Below are positions 45,058-55,798 of a DNA stretch of 64,000 nt, one piece after another. This DNA comes from Nannobrachium achirus. Taxonomy: Eukaryota > Chordata > Actinopteri > Myctophiformes > Myctophidae. Each line of letters starts with the position of its first letter. The first letter of the stretch is position 1. The notes under the pieces were generated by a model. The model did no database searches. It was given only the letters and a program-made list of their open reading frames with translations, and had not been told where the DNA came from. The stretch is from assembly GCA_963921795.1 (NCBI GenBank), contig OY997651.1:53764018-53828017 (forward strand), written 5' to 3'. Position numbers and translations under genes: made by a program.

Positions 45058-46323
45058 GTTTTTCATGAACCAATCCGATACTCTTCAGAATTCGGCTCTG
45101 GAAGTGGATTAGTGCGGTTTCGCATCGTTTTCGCAACGGTGTAATAAAGGAAATCGGCAGCGAGGGAGAGTGCGATGATGTCATAGCACCCCCTCCCCTG
45201 CTCCCCTTCCCCTGCTGCATAACAGTGTCAGTCTGTCAGACTAACCGAAAATGTATTATTATTATTTGTGTTGTTGTAGGCCTAATTAAAACCCAAAAAA
45301 TAGCCCAAACTGAACACATAGCGATTTATTAGCCCAAACCTCAGTTGAAAAATGTCAGGAGTAGGTCTATATGAAAGCCTTTTAAAAATGTCTATAGCCT
45401 ATTGGCTATAAAACATTTATTGGTTTATAGACAAAATAATCAATTACAACTGCCCGGTCAGATCAATAATTACGCATGAGTCGCACCTGGTAGCCTAGCT
45501 GGCCTGACGGAGTTGCAACAGGTCTCCTCCCCGCAAAGTTAAATTAAACCATTAGGCTATGGATTGGTATTCCATTCTAAGCAAACTAATGATTAATGAC
45601 TATTTTGTGTTCCCCTTTTTCAACTTCTCACCAACAAATACTGGATTAATTCTTCATGCACCGCATCACATCACAGAAGCAGCGGACTTCAGGTAATGAG
45701 TGAGTTATTGTAATATGCTGAGTCTTGCTGACAGACAGACAGACAGAATAAACAGAAACTGTCCAGTGTGTCAGTCCACTGTTAGACCTACTGTCCTCGC
45801 TCCCTCTCCTCCAGTCAAAGAAATCATGTCCATTATGAGCTTGCAGATCGGCTATTTCGCTTTTTCTCTCCAGTGCGTCCAGCCTCCTCTTTAAGGCACG
45901 CGTGTTGCTTTCATCATCATCATACCATTTAAATATTAAAACAGCGAAATTAAACAAATGTAGACCTATTTGCTAATCAATATCAGACTCAGTAAACTTG
46001 ACATTTGTTTAAGACTGAGAGAGAGAAAGTAGGCAATTTACTTAAAGCCATAACGCAAGGCTATGATTGTGACTTCCAGTGAAATAACAGACTGCCAGTG
46101 GCGTATGGCGTCAGTTCATTAATTTATTCTGTTAGTTTATTTTGCGACGGCTCATCATAAAAAGCATGCATTGTTGCATTTATCTCTGACTTACTGTAAT
46201 TTGCTCGAATAAAAAACATTTGAAACAGTGCGCTGCATCCCAGTGCACCAGTGCGTCAGTTCAGTAAGAGCTAAGGTATGGCAACATGACTGTTGTCTGG
46301 TCTTGCACGTGTGAAGGCACGCT
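45058..46323. other. spacer between D1 and D2 with a dispersed repeat
   Basis: 45275-45860 is a copy of the repeat at 24018-24600 and carries a half-palindrome (ATGAGCTTGCAGATCGGC near 45836). A (CAGA)n patch lies near 45731. No gene supported. Confidence 0.6.
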
Positions 46324-47098
46324 GCAAGACAGTCATGTTGCCAATACTTAGCAACAGGCATGATGAATTTATTTTAAGAAGTACATTTTATTATTTTCCC
46401 TTGTAATCAAGGTATGGTAGACTACCATACCCATATGTGCCTCTGTAGGCTACTCCGTTCGCTGCCTCGCATGGTGCGTTATACTTCTGTGTTGCTGATA
46501 GAAGACAGAACTCACTTTATATTGCCCATCCCCGTAGATAATGTCCAGAAATATGCTCCATAGGCTATAAATGTTCCAACCTTCATCTTCCAGGTGACTT
46601 TTGTTGGTGTTTCACTTCACCTCGCTAAAAAACCTCCTTTTGCGGGACTCATTGAATATGCGAACAGACGATAATAATATGGCTTTGGGAGCATAGCCTA
46701 ATTACAAAGCATGTCTCATTAAAAACAATATATATTTTATAGTTGAAGGGTAAATACACAGTATAGGCCTATGTAGGCTGGAGTGGGAACATGACACATT
46801 TTGCTTGAATTCATGCGTTGTCAACTTGTCGTTTAAACGCAGAAAAACGAACCAACAACTAGGTGTAAACGCGACGTTTTTTGGGTAATAAATCAAAAAC
46901 GAGACCGGCAGCGTTTCCAAGCGAACTGGTTTAAAGACCCCCTAAAACACAGTCAACATCTTCAACGCTGGAAAACAACGAGAGGGGGAGGACTGGATCC
47001 CAAGGTCTCCGCCTACAGAAAAAACAGACCCTGACAAAAGTCCGAAGCAAAGAACCTATATCATATGCACAAATGAACTACCGTGACTGTTTGGAGTG
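46324..47098. repeat. direct duplicate D2 (775 bp)
   Basis: Second copy of D1. Unlike D1 it continues into the rest of inverse segment X up to about 47230. Confidence 0.92.
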
Positions 47099-47254
47099 AA
47101 CGTGGGTCGTCCTCGAAGAAGCACTACTCATCCTGATTGTCTGGTGATGATACACATACGTTTAACTAATTAAGAAATGACATCATGAACTATATAATAT
47201 TCAGGCATTCATGCCTACCTCAAGTCTGAAAAGAAAGGAAGAATGAAGGACCGA

Positions 47255-48304
47255 AGAGTAGACTTCTCTTGAGCCTATTATAGAGACTACTAATTCTATG
47301 CTGTTGTGATGTGTACATTAATTTTTAATTTTAATTTTAATTTTTAATTTTTTATTTTTTATTTTTTATTTTATTTTTTTGCCTTACGTAAAACTTGAAG
47401 TTTGTGTTTTCTATAGATATTGATTTGTGACGAGGAACTTAAATCTATAATTCAGTATTGGCTATTTCTGTCCCTTTGTATTTAATGTAGCGTTAACGAC
47501 AACCTTTAGAGAGGGGTGTGGACTGAAATATATCATTAAGAAGAGAGGATCTTTTAAGACATACCTTTGAAATGATAACTCTAAAAATGCATACATTTTA
47601 GTTTTCTAGTTTTGGTATGAGTCTTGACCTGTCTTCCCACTATACAAGGAACCAGTTTAGCTATTTTCACTCTCTTTATTCTATATTATGACCTTTTCCT
47701 TGCTCCGACATTATATTATGTATAGCCTGTGGAATGAAATGTATTATTTGTATTGGTTTACTTCCTGACTACAGTCTAGAACTGGATAAGGGATAGACTC
47801 TTGCAATACGAGCATTTCTACTTCTTTATTATTTTGAAGTATTCCTTTTTTGTTTTGCCCTGACTATTTCGTATTGTATGGATCCTAAATGCCTCTCTCT
47901 GTTGAGATCCCAACTAATGTGTTACTAATAGTGATTTCAAATATTTATTTAGACCACTCTATTGGAACTGACTCAGACTCTCTTTGTATATAGAATTATT
48001 TAGATGTATTTTTGATTATTCTGTGTATAATGTATATAATGGATTGTGAGTTATTTAACATAGAATTACTTTTTTTCCTTTTGTGCTTTACTGTAAGTAA
48101 CTGTTGGTTGAGAGTTGTTAGCTACTTGAGCAAAGGAAGTTGTCTACTCAACGGACTATAAATACGACACTTCCCTACGCTGATGAAGGCTTAATGCCGA
48201 AACGCGTCCGTTTGTTGCTGCTCTGCAGCTTTCCATACAGACCTTAAGATAATAAAAAAAAGTGCCTTAAAAGGACTGAACCGTGAGTGCTGGTGTTCCC
48301 TTTT
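47255..48304 (+). mobile_element. unit E3 (plus), longest copy
   Basis: Begins GACTTCTCTTGAGCCTATTA like E2 and runs past the ribozyme motif to CTTTCCATACAGACCTTAAG, AATAAAAAAA and GTGAGTGCTGGTGTTCCC. TATAAATA is at 48157-48164; CTGATGA starts at 48180. A 16-base deletion (compared with E1) removes the outer stem I arm of the ribozyme motif. Confidence 0.85.
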
Positions 48305-49435
48305 ACGTGGCTGTCAGTGTTGGTTTGTGGAAGCTTAAAAAACAGGAGTTGACATGCAGTGTTAACCAAACAATAATTTAAATGTTCAGCATACTTTTCA
48401 GGCCAAATATTAGATCAACAACATATAAACACAGTGGCAAGAATGAGTTCTTGTTTTATTGCATCTATCCAATGTTAGCAGGGGATTTGAGAGGAATTTG
48501 GGTGGGGTCTGATTCATGTTTATACAATTTAACTTCAAGGATCGTTGACAGAACATTACAGCATAAAATGGGGCGCGAGGCGTTGTGAGAATATGGATAC
48601 TAGGGTTCAAGTGGTTAATATGAAAAAAGGAGAAAAAGGTTTCCATCACACAAAGATTTGGAGGACACCCTGTATTAACTCTGAGGATCCCCTAGGGGTC
48701 CCGGACCCCCTGTTTGAAGACCCCTGCAGTAGATTATTTGCTTTGATTAAATAAATCCTACTACAGCGTCTCACAACATCAGAGGTTAACAGATCCACAA
48801 GCTCGAAACTCAGCATGAAGAGACTTGTATGGAGCTTGTAGATCTGGAACTTTCTCCATTTTAGAATTTCAATTGTCAAACCTCTTGGTGTAAGGCTCGT
48901 CGACATTGGCTCCCCTGTTGTCAATTCACTGGAAGGTTCGCTCTACTCATATTTACTTTTAAGTCTCTTCTGGACTGCTTCAAAGTTTCTTGGGTGCGGG
49001 ATCAGGTAAGTAGACGCCTTTTTCCACTCATCAGGACTTCGTAGAACGACTGCAATTGTCTCACCTGCAATTGCAATTCAATCACGTGTAAATAAGAATG
49101 AGGGGATAAATCAGTGTATGCAGTTGTATCGTACTAGAATAACTCACCAGTCAGTCACTACTATGCCATGAAGAAAGAAAACCGTGTCTTATGGTTTACG
49201 TTTTATTTTGACAGGCTAGTTACCTTATCTTCCTTGTTTTTCCCGTATCTTAAAAGGAGTAGTTCACCCCCAAAATGACTTTTTGTCTATTGATTATTAG
49301 TCATGGAGACTTGAGTTCAATAATATTATTTTTTTGTAATTGTCGCAATCCTAATCCTAAAATATATTATAGTAAATGTACCCCCATTGATTTTGGACGG
49401 GGACCTCGAAAAGTGAAGGGACCCTAGGCTAAGGT
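48305..49435. other. non-coding; hAT-type end and palindrome member
   Basis: GGACCCCCTGTTTGAAGACC CCTG ends near 48725, a hAT-like terminus also seen near 38450 and, inverted, at 63714. At 48789-48846 lies a member of the palindrome family (CACAAGCTC..GAGCTTGTAGATC). Nothing coding. Confidence 0.5.
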
Positions 49436-49439
49436 TTTG

Positions 49440-49545
49440 GTGGCAAGTGGGGAACATAGAACCTGGGGAACATAAAACCTGGGGAACATAAACCTGGGGA
49501 ACATAGAACCTGGGGAACATAGAGAGGGGAACATAGGGAGGCCTA
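49440..49545 (-). repeat. GGGGAACATAGAACCT tandem cluster
   Basis: Six GGGGAACATA units, most spaced by GAACCT, in direct order. Same unit as the foldback at 21126-21655. Confidence 0.85.
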
Positions 49546-49639
49546 CCCAATATGCTTCATGTTGTCAGTTGACTGAAGAATCTTTGTTTTATGTTTTACC
49601 TTGTTTGGGCTTCATGTTTTATTCCTCTCTTGCTAACCC

Positions 49640-50287
49640 TTTTAACTTCATTGTTGGATTTATTGTACAAGAATACACCACTACACCACTAAGATACCCA
49701 TGTACCTGGCAAAATACTTTATAAACGTTAAGGATGTCCACAAAACAACACAGAGGCAGCGCTACAGATCACGTTCAACCCAGAATCAACTCAAAGAAAG
49801 GATCACACTCGTTCTTCTGCTATACCACAAAAATGTGGAATGCCTTACCGAAGGTCTTAAAGGAGTGCGGATCACTAGCATCCTTTAAAAGCGCCCTGAA
49901 AAACCACATACAGGCAGCAGCCATTCGCAACTGGTAAAAACAAACCTAGCCCAGCCCAGTCCTACCCTCCCCTGCCCCTTCAAACAAACCTAGCCCAGCC
50001 CAGCTCTACCCTCCCCTGCCCCTTCTTTGTATATACTTACTGTTTGTATTGACTTACTTTATTTTGTTCTTTCATTTATTTATTTTTACTGACTAAGTGA
50101 CTATATCTACTGTGTTCTATTCGTCTGTCATTCAATGTTATGAGATACTTAAATGGTTTCCTGTGGAAATAGTCTTTTCTAGGATCTCCTTTTAGTAGAC
50201 CTTGTAGCCTACCAGTGAACTGTACCGTCATGAAACTATACCTTTTCCTATGCAAACTTCTGATAAAGTCTTCAATCAATCAATCAA
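49640..50287 (+). pseudogene. LINE 3' fragment with broken C-terminal RT coding
   Basis: Two overlapping frames (49700-49937) together show a KYF.NVKDVH motif, TKMWNALPKVLKECGS, FKSALKNH and AIRNW, the C-terminal end of a CR1/L2-like LINE polymerase. A frameshift sits near 49755. The 3' untranslated part follows, with a 39-bp segment doubled at 49942-50023, and ends in the simple repeat CAATCAATCAAT. Strongly 5'-truncated, as usual for LINE copies. Confidence 0.8.
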
Positions 50288-50671
50288 TTTTAGTGTGAGC
50301 GCGGCCTTACCATTGTGAATACAGCACCTAATTACGTTTTGAAAGGGGTTTAGGTCCAACATTAGGTCGGTTAAGGTTGACCCATTTCTTTTATATATGC
50401 ACCTTTCATAAACATATTAAGTAGAATAAGTTTATTCTACTTGAAGAATGAGGCTTAAGGCCGGGTAGCCTAATCTCTTGTCTTTTAGCTGGAAGAGAAG
50501 CAGGAACATGAAGGAGTTTTTTACCTTGCTCTGTGGCCTGAGTATCAGATAAAAGGCTGATAAAGTCCTGGAGAATGTTTTCATAAAGCTCCGCCATTAT
50601 CCCACACAAAGTAAGGTACTTAAACAAGCTGGAGGCAATTTATGATTAGTAGTAGAGGAGCCTATCAATTT
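50288..50671. other. non-coding, nothing recognised
   Basis: No gene or repeat recognised between the LINE tail and the long-TIR element. Confidence 0.5.
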
Positions 50672-53600
50672 TTGTAATTTTGGAATGATAATTGTTGGAG
50701 ACATGTATATCTTCATTCTTGGGGTTCTCACAATGCCAAAAAAAACATGTCTTCAATTTTTCTTTTTGGGTTTAGCATGTGTAATTAGCATAATTAGACA
50801 ATTAATTGCCAAAAAACAGTAAATGGCAATAACTTTGCTTCTGGGTAACTTATAAAGGTGATCTAAGCGTCTAAGTCCATGTTTGTGAGGTCCAGAAATT
50901 CATCTGTTACCATTGTGAAGTCATACAACCTTTCCTAATTAGCATACATTACGCAAAAACGAGTGAAAATAAGCAAATTGCTGCATTTCTTTGTTTTAGT
51001 CAACTTTTAAAGCTTCTCACAGACTTTAAGATGTATGTTTACAAGTCCAGGAATTATTATTATCCTATACATGAATCATGCAACCTTTTGTCTGTGTAAT
51101 AATTATGTAATAATCACACCGAAACCAGAAATAGCTATATTTCTTTATATATCCCTCATATAAAATAAAGAACAATGTGAGAAATGGTCACAGAATTATC
51201 AGATTGTTTATACTAATATGTACAGAAAGTTCTGTAAACACATTTAAATAGAAGGGTCTCCATCTTCGTCATCGTCATCGTCAATCCCCAACAGTTGTGC
51301 CTTGCTTACATTACAACACACCTCTTCATCTTCCCCACACATGCACATCTCGGAGCAGTTCAAATTTTGAGATCGACAAGAACAATGTGACATGCACTGG
51401 GATTTCTTGCAGCCACATTTGATCAGTTGAGTAATGGTGGCTGGAGCTGGGGGATCCCGTGTTGTGACTGGCACCAGATGATCTCACTCAGCCTCCCATC
51501 CATATTCAGTTGCTGGTGGCATCTGTGGGTTAGGTACGTGGTCCTGATACCATACCATTGCCTGGTAATGGGCACGGGCAATGGCTTGATGTAATGCTCT
51601 TTGTGTAGGTGGCAGCTTCTCTGCTTTTAATTGTTTCTCTGTGAATAACCTCCACCTGAGTTCTCCAACATCCACAAGATTTGTACCGGGCTCGTACAGC
51701 TGGCAAACAAATGATTCAATCTTTTTTTCTGAGTCAGAACTGAGCTTTTTTGAAGTACCTAGAGTAGCAAATGCAGATGCCACCTCCACAGGACACCGGT
51801 TTAGGGCTTGCCAACAGGTTAACTTTCTCTTTCCAGCAAAATGGCCTGTCTGGTCAGCTCCAGTGAAGGCATGGAACCCTGGTAATGCCCTGGTGCAGGC
51901 ATTGGTAATGCCACCCAATGCCTGCACTACTGGCTCCAGTGAGATGATACGTTTTTTGTTTCCCACACCGGTGATGAAATAGGTGTCCTTGCACAGCTGA
52001 TTGTACCGTCGGATTGCAAGAACAAAGACATCAGTGTCCGGGGACTCAATGTAGAGCTGTGTTGCCCCTCTTTAGACAGCATCCAGGATTATCCTTGTGT
52101 CAGCCTCTTCCTGTGAGCTGTGGAGATGTTTTACATCGATATATGAGTGGACATCTTGCCTTGACGTGATTATGAAAATGTTGGGTTTCCCCTGGAAGTG
52201 TTGGAGGGCTTTCTTAGCAAGATAGACAGTCAGCTCATTTTTTGGTGTGGATACCTGACAAGAACTGTTTTTCAGACACCTTCCCTATCGGTGTGTTGTC
52301 TTCCACATGATAAGTGGTAGGGGGCTTGCCACCCTGGCGTCGCATATGCGTGGCCTCCTTCAGTGAAGATGCAATATCATAGCGGTCAAATACTACATGG
52401 GTCTCACTATGTTCTTTGGTCTTCCTGTCCAGTATGGCTATGAAGTGGTCAGCCCACGTACTGGGAACATATCTTGATCCATGGTGGCTTTCCCATTGCC
52501 TCTACCAATGCCATTCCATCTATGACACTTAAACTCTTAGATGGCAGGGGACAACTGTCAGTGGCAGCACTCTGTGGTTGCTGATCAACACCAACGTCAC
52601 CAGTCCTCTTCTCATTCTGCAGCTCCTCGAGAATGGTCATGAGCTTGCTCTTGTCTGTGCAGGGCCGAAGCTCACCAGTCACTGTGAAGAGAGCATGTGG
52701 TTTGGCAGTGAACTCGTGCTGGCCAATGGCTTCTTTGAGGTTGATCTCTGACCGTGATCGAGCAACAATCAGCATTCGAGCAAACAATGACCTGTCATCC
52801 TTCAATTCCACCACCTGGTCAGAAAGCTTGTGTTTCACAACTTTTCCTGCACTCTTCCACATCTTCAGTTGAACCTTTTTCATTCTGGCCCAGACACTGA
52901 CTTCATTTTTGTTAATGCGCGCTTTCACAAAAGCAACATAGTTCTGCAGGCCAATTTCGTCTTGGCTGCATACATCTTTCTCCACGTGGGGTGGCATCAC
53001 AACTTTTGTGATGATATTGGGTAGGTCTTTGCCATCATATGTTAGAGGATTCAAAGATGACTTGATCACATGCTTCAATCGAAGTACATTCTTTTCCTGC
53101 CTTGTCCAGACAGAAATGGACAAGTCATGGTGCTCCTTTTGTGTAGCTGTTTGTGTGGCATGCTTCTTCAGCAAGTCTGACCTTCATGATGCGATTGTGA
53201 TGTGTCCAAGCAGCATCATTCAGGTGTTTTCAATAACTATGATTAGCTTTATCAGCTGAGATCCCTCACAGCTGAAGCACAGTTGCTTGACTAATTATGA
53301 CAAGAATTAATCTATGGATATCCTAACAGAAAAAAAAAACAGGTAATTTCCTACTTTCAGACTAATTAATAAATCATGTATGCAGATTATACTAATGACA
53401 AACGTTGCATTTACTTACATCAGGATAGGAATTTCTGGACTTGTAAACATACTCAATTAGTCAATAAGAGTCTCAGATTATCTCTCCAAAGTCAGCTAAA
53501 TGTGAAAAATGAAACGATTTCCTGATTTTCAACTCGTTTTTGCATAATTTAAGATGATTATGCTAATTATGAAAGGTTGTATGACTTCACAATGGTAACA

Positions 53601-53831
53601 TATGAATTTCTGGACCTCACAAACATGGACTTAGACTCTTAGATCACCTTTATAAGTTACCTAGAAGCAAAGTTATTGCCATTTCCCGTTTTTGGCAATT
53701 AATTGGCTAATTATGCTAATTACACATGCTAAACCCAAAAAGAAAAATTGAAGACATGTTGTTTTGGCATTGTGAGAACCCCAAGAATGAAGATATACAT
53801 GTCTCCAACAATTATCATTCCAAAATTACAA
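50672..53831. mobile_element. 3.2 kb element with 300-500 bp TIRs
   Basis: The left end TTGTAATTTTGGAATGATAA and its exact inverse at the right start long terminal inverted repeats. Similarity is high for about 300 bp (to the CAAAAACGAG segment near 50960 and 53530) and weaker for about 200 bp more. The second part of each TIR resembles the first (TGTTTGTGAGGTCCAGAAAT against TGTTTACAAGTCCAGGAATT), so each TIR is itself a diverged duplication. No clear target duplication. It encodes a degraded protein on the minus strand. Confidence 0.9.
51244..53174 (-). pseudogene. XPG/FEN-like nuclease-motif protein with Cys-rich tail, degraded
   Basis: Three open segments in order on the minus strand: 53174-52449 (241 codons), 51966-51484 (160) and 51474-51244 (76). 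The gap between the first two continues with FDRYDIASSLKE-type sequence, a one-base frameshift near 52245 (run of A), then EEADTR (52093-52110), an in-frame TAA (52072-52074) and SPDTDVFVL (52030-52044). FTGADQTG is at 51841-51870. A TGA at 51481-51483 separates the Cys-rich tail (CGCKKSQC..CSCRS..CMCGE), similar to tesmin CXC motifs. E-E-A-D, D-T-D and G-A-D are ordered like the metal-binding acids of XPG/FEN nucleases. The upstream frame is closed, so the N-terminus is lost. The match to families of unknown animal proteins is from memory. Confidence 0.75.
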
Positions 53832-54540
53832 CCAGCAGAATCACTTGATTGGCTCCCCCACTATAGGGGCGTCACGACCATTCATTGTGAGTACGACGGA
53901 ACACCTCATAAAAACGTGATCTCATCCCCCCCCCCCCCACCTTTTTTGCCAGCTGGGCTGCTTTTTTCCTATGTTGTAGAACGTTACTGATAGGTGAAAG
54001 TTCTGTGCGCGCAGAGATCTGTTTCCATTGAGTCTCGCTTTATTTGTACATTCTTCAGTAGAAGAAAGTAGTAGAAACACAAGCAGAAGTCAGCCTCTCG
54101 CTGGTGGGATTTATGGCTTATTTGAAGTGAACTAGCGCCATGGATCTGGCTGACTTAAAAGCACCGTTCAATCATGTTAGTGGAGTAGCAAGGAGATGTT
54201 GAATTTGGGGGGAGGGGACCCCCCCTCCACCAAATGAACGGCTCTCTACTGCGTGAACCGGATCCCATCGTTCACTTCAAAGAGCCGTTCAAAAGATTCG
54301 ATTCGTTCACGAACGTCCCACCTCCATCGCAGTTCCTAACGCTGCGTGCTGGTGGACATTAACCCGTTCATGCCGGTGGACGGCTCACCAAGACAGCATC
54401 ACACACAGGTATTATTTATGTTTAACCACAAGGCCACCAGTTCACCAAGAAAAGGCTTCATTCTGAAGATGTTTTAAGGTCTGTCACTAAAGTGAATAAT
54501 TAAAGGTGAATTAAAGGTGAATTAAAGGTCAATTTCAACA
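53832..54540. other. non-coding, nothing firm
   Basis: A short C-run near 53928-53938. GTTCACTTCAAAGAGCCGTTCAAAAGATTCGATTCGTTC (near 54270-54310) reads like a repeat end, with TTCA/GAAC motifs; no partner found. Confidence 0.4.
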
Positions 54541-55221
54541 CACTGGTGCAATAATCCAGCCCCTCTTTGACTACGGAGTCCACGTATGGTATCGTGACGC
54601 CCCACAAGCCCTAAAACTAAACTCCAAACAGCCCAAAATAAACTAATTAGGGTCCTGCTTAACCTTCCCTATCAGACTCACCTCACCGCTACTCACCAGT
54701 TAAGAGTGGGGTGGCTCAGAGTTGATGACAGAGTACAGCAACTTGCAATGGGCCTGGTGTACAAGATACACTACACCACTATGATACCCAAGTACCTGTC
54801 TAAATACTTTATGAATGTTAAGGATGTCCATAATTATAACACCAGAGGCAGTGCCACAGATCACTTTCAACCCAGAGTCAAAACCAACAAAGGGTCAAAC
54901 TCGTTCTTCTGCTATACCACCAAAATGTGGAAAGCCTTACCGAAGGCCATAAAGGAGTGTGGATCCCTATAGCATCCTTTAAAATTGCCCTGAAAAACCA
55001 CTTACAGGCAGCAGCCGTTCGCAACTGGTAAAGAAAACAATCCTAGCCCAGCCCTACCCTCCCCTGCCCCTTCTTTATACTTACTGTTTGTTTAGACTTA
55101 CTGTTTTCTTGTTTTTGGTTCTTTCATCTTATTTTCTTTACATATCTACTGCATAGTACTGTGTTCTATTCGTCTGTCATTCAATGTTATATGAGATACT
55201 TTAATGGTTTCCTGTGGAAAT
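54541..55221 (+). pseudogene. LINE C-terminal RT fragment, 5' half of a split copy
   Basis: Frames covering 54549-54972 read IIQPLFDYGVHVWY and, after a shift, RVGWLRVDDRVQQLAMGLVY, KYFMNVKDVHNYNTRGS and TKMWKALPKAIKECGS. This is the same LINE family as 49640-50287, with frame breaks. The 3' untranslated sequence is cut at CCTGTGGAAAT (55221) by the LTR element and resumes at 60716. Confidence 0.8.
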
Positions 55222-55798
55222 TGTTAGATATGAATTATTATACCATAATTCTATGTTTGTGTATGAAGCTCATATGACCATATAAGGTTATATATTATGA
55301 ACTGAACTTACAGTATTAGAAGACCACATTTTGGTCGGATACTGTAGGTACAGGCTAAATAGATTACAGGTCATAGTAACTTTGGTTGCCCTGGCTACGA
55401 AATCATGATATACTGTATGTGGAAAATTACCAACACTACGTGTCACTTACTTCCTGTTTCTTCCTTGTTATGATCTGGGAACAAATCAATGAGTCCCACG
55501 ACTTCTACTGTTATAATATCACTGTCTTCCTTGTTATGATCTGGGAACCAATCCATGAGTCCCACGATCTTACTGTCATAAACTGTACTCTTTATATACT
55601 GTTCTCCTCCATCTTGGAGGAGAGAGAGAATTATCAAGCTGCCGCTATGGTAGCTCACTGTCTGTCTTCCTTGTCTGCTCTCTTAAAATACAGCAATCTA
55701 AGATATAGTCCTTTGGTCTCTTTGTCTTATTTTAATTATGGATTTATATATATCCATACTTATTTAACTTTAATTAATTTATTTAACAATAATGGTCC
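55222..55798 (+). repeat. 5' LTR (577 bp)
   Basis: TG..CA ends. Two copies of a 45-bp segment (TTCCTTGTTATGATCTGGGA) at 55461 and 55527, spaced 66 bp, precede a TATA box (TTTATATACT, 55591-55600), the layout of a retroviral U3 with a duplicated enhancer. TGGTCCTTCTCGAC just after the LTR could be the primer-binding site; the matching tRNA is not identified. Confidence 0.88.

Noticed and set aside
44283..47098. D1 and D2 as LTRs of a small retroelement
   Set aside because: No TG..CA ends, no target duplication, and the right ends are parts of inverse segment X.
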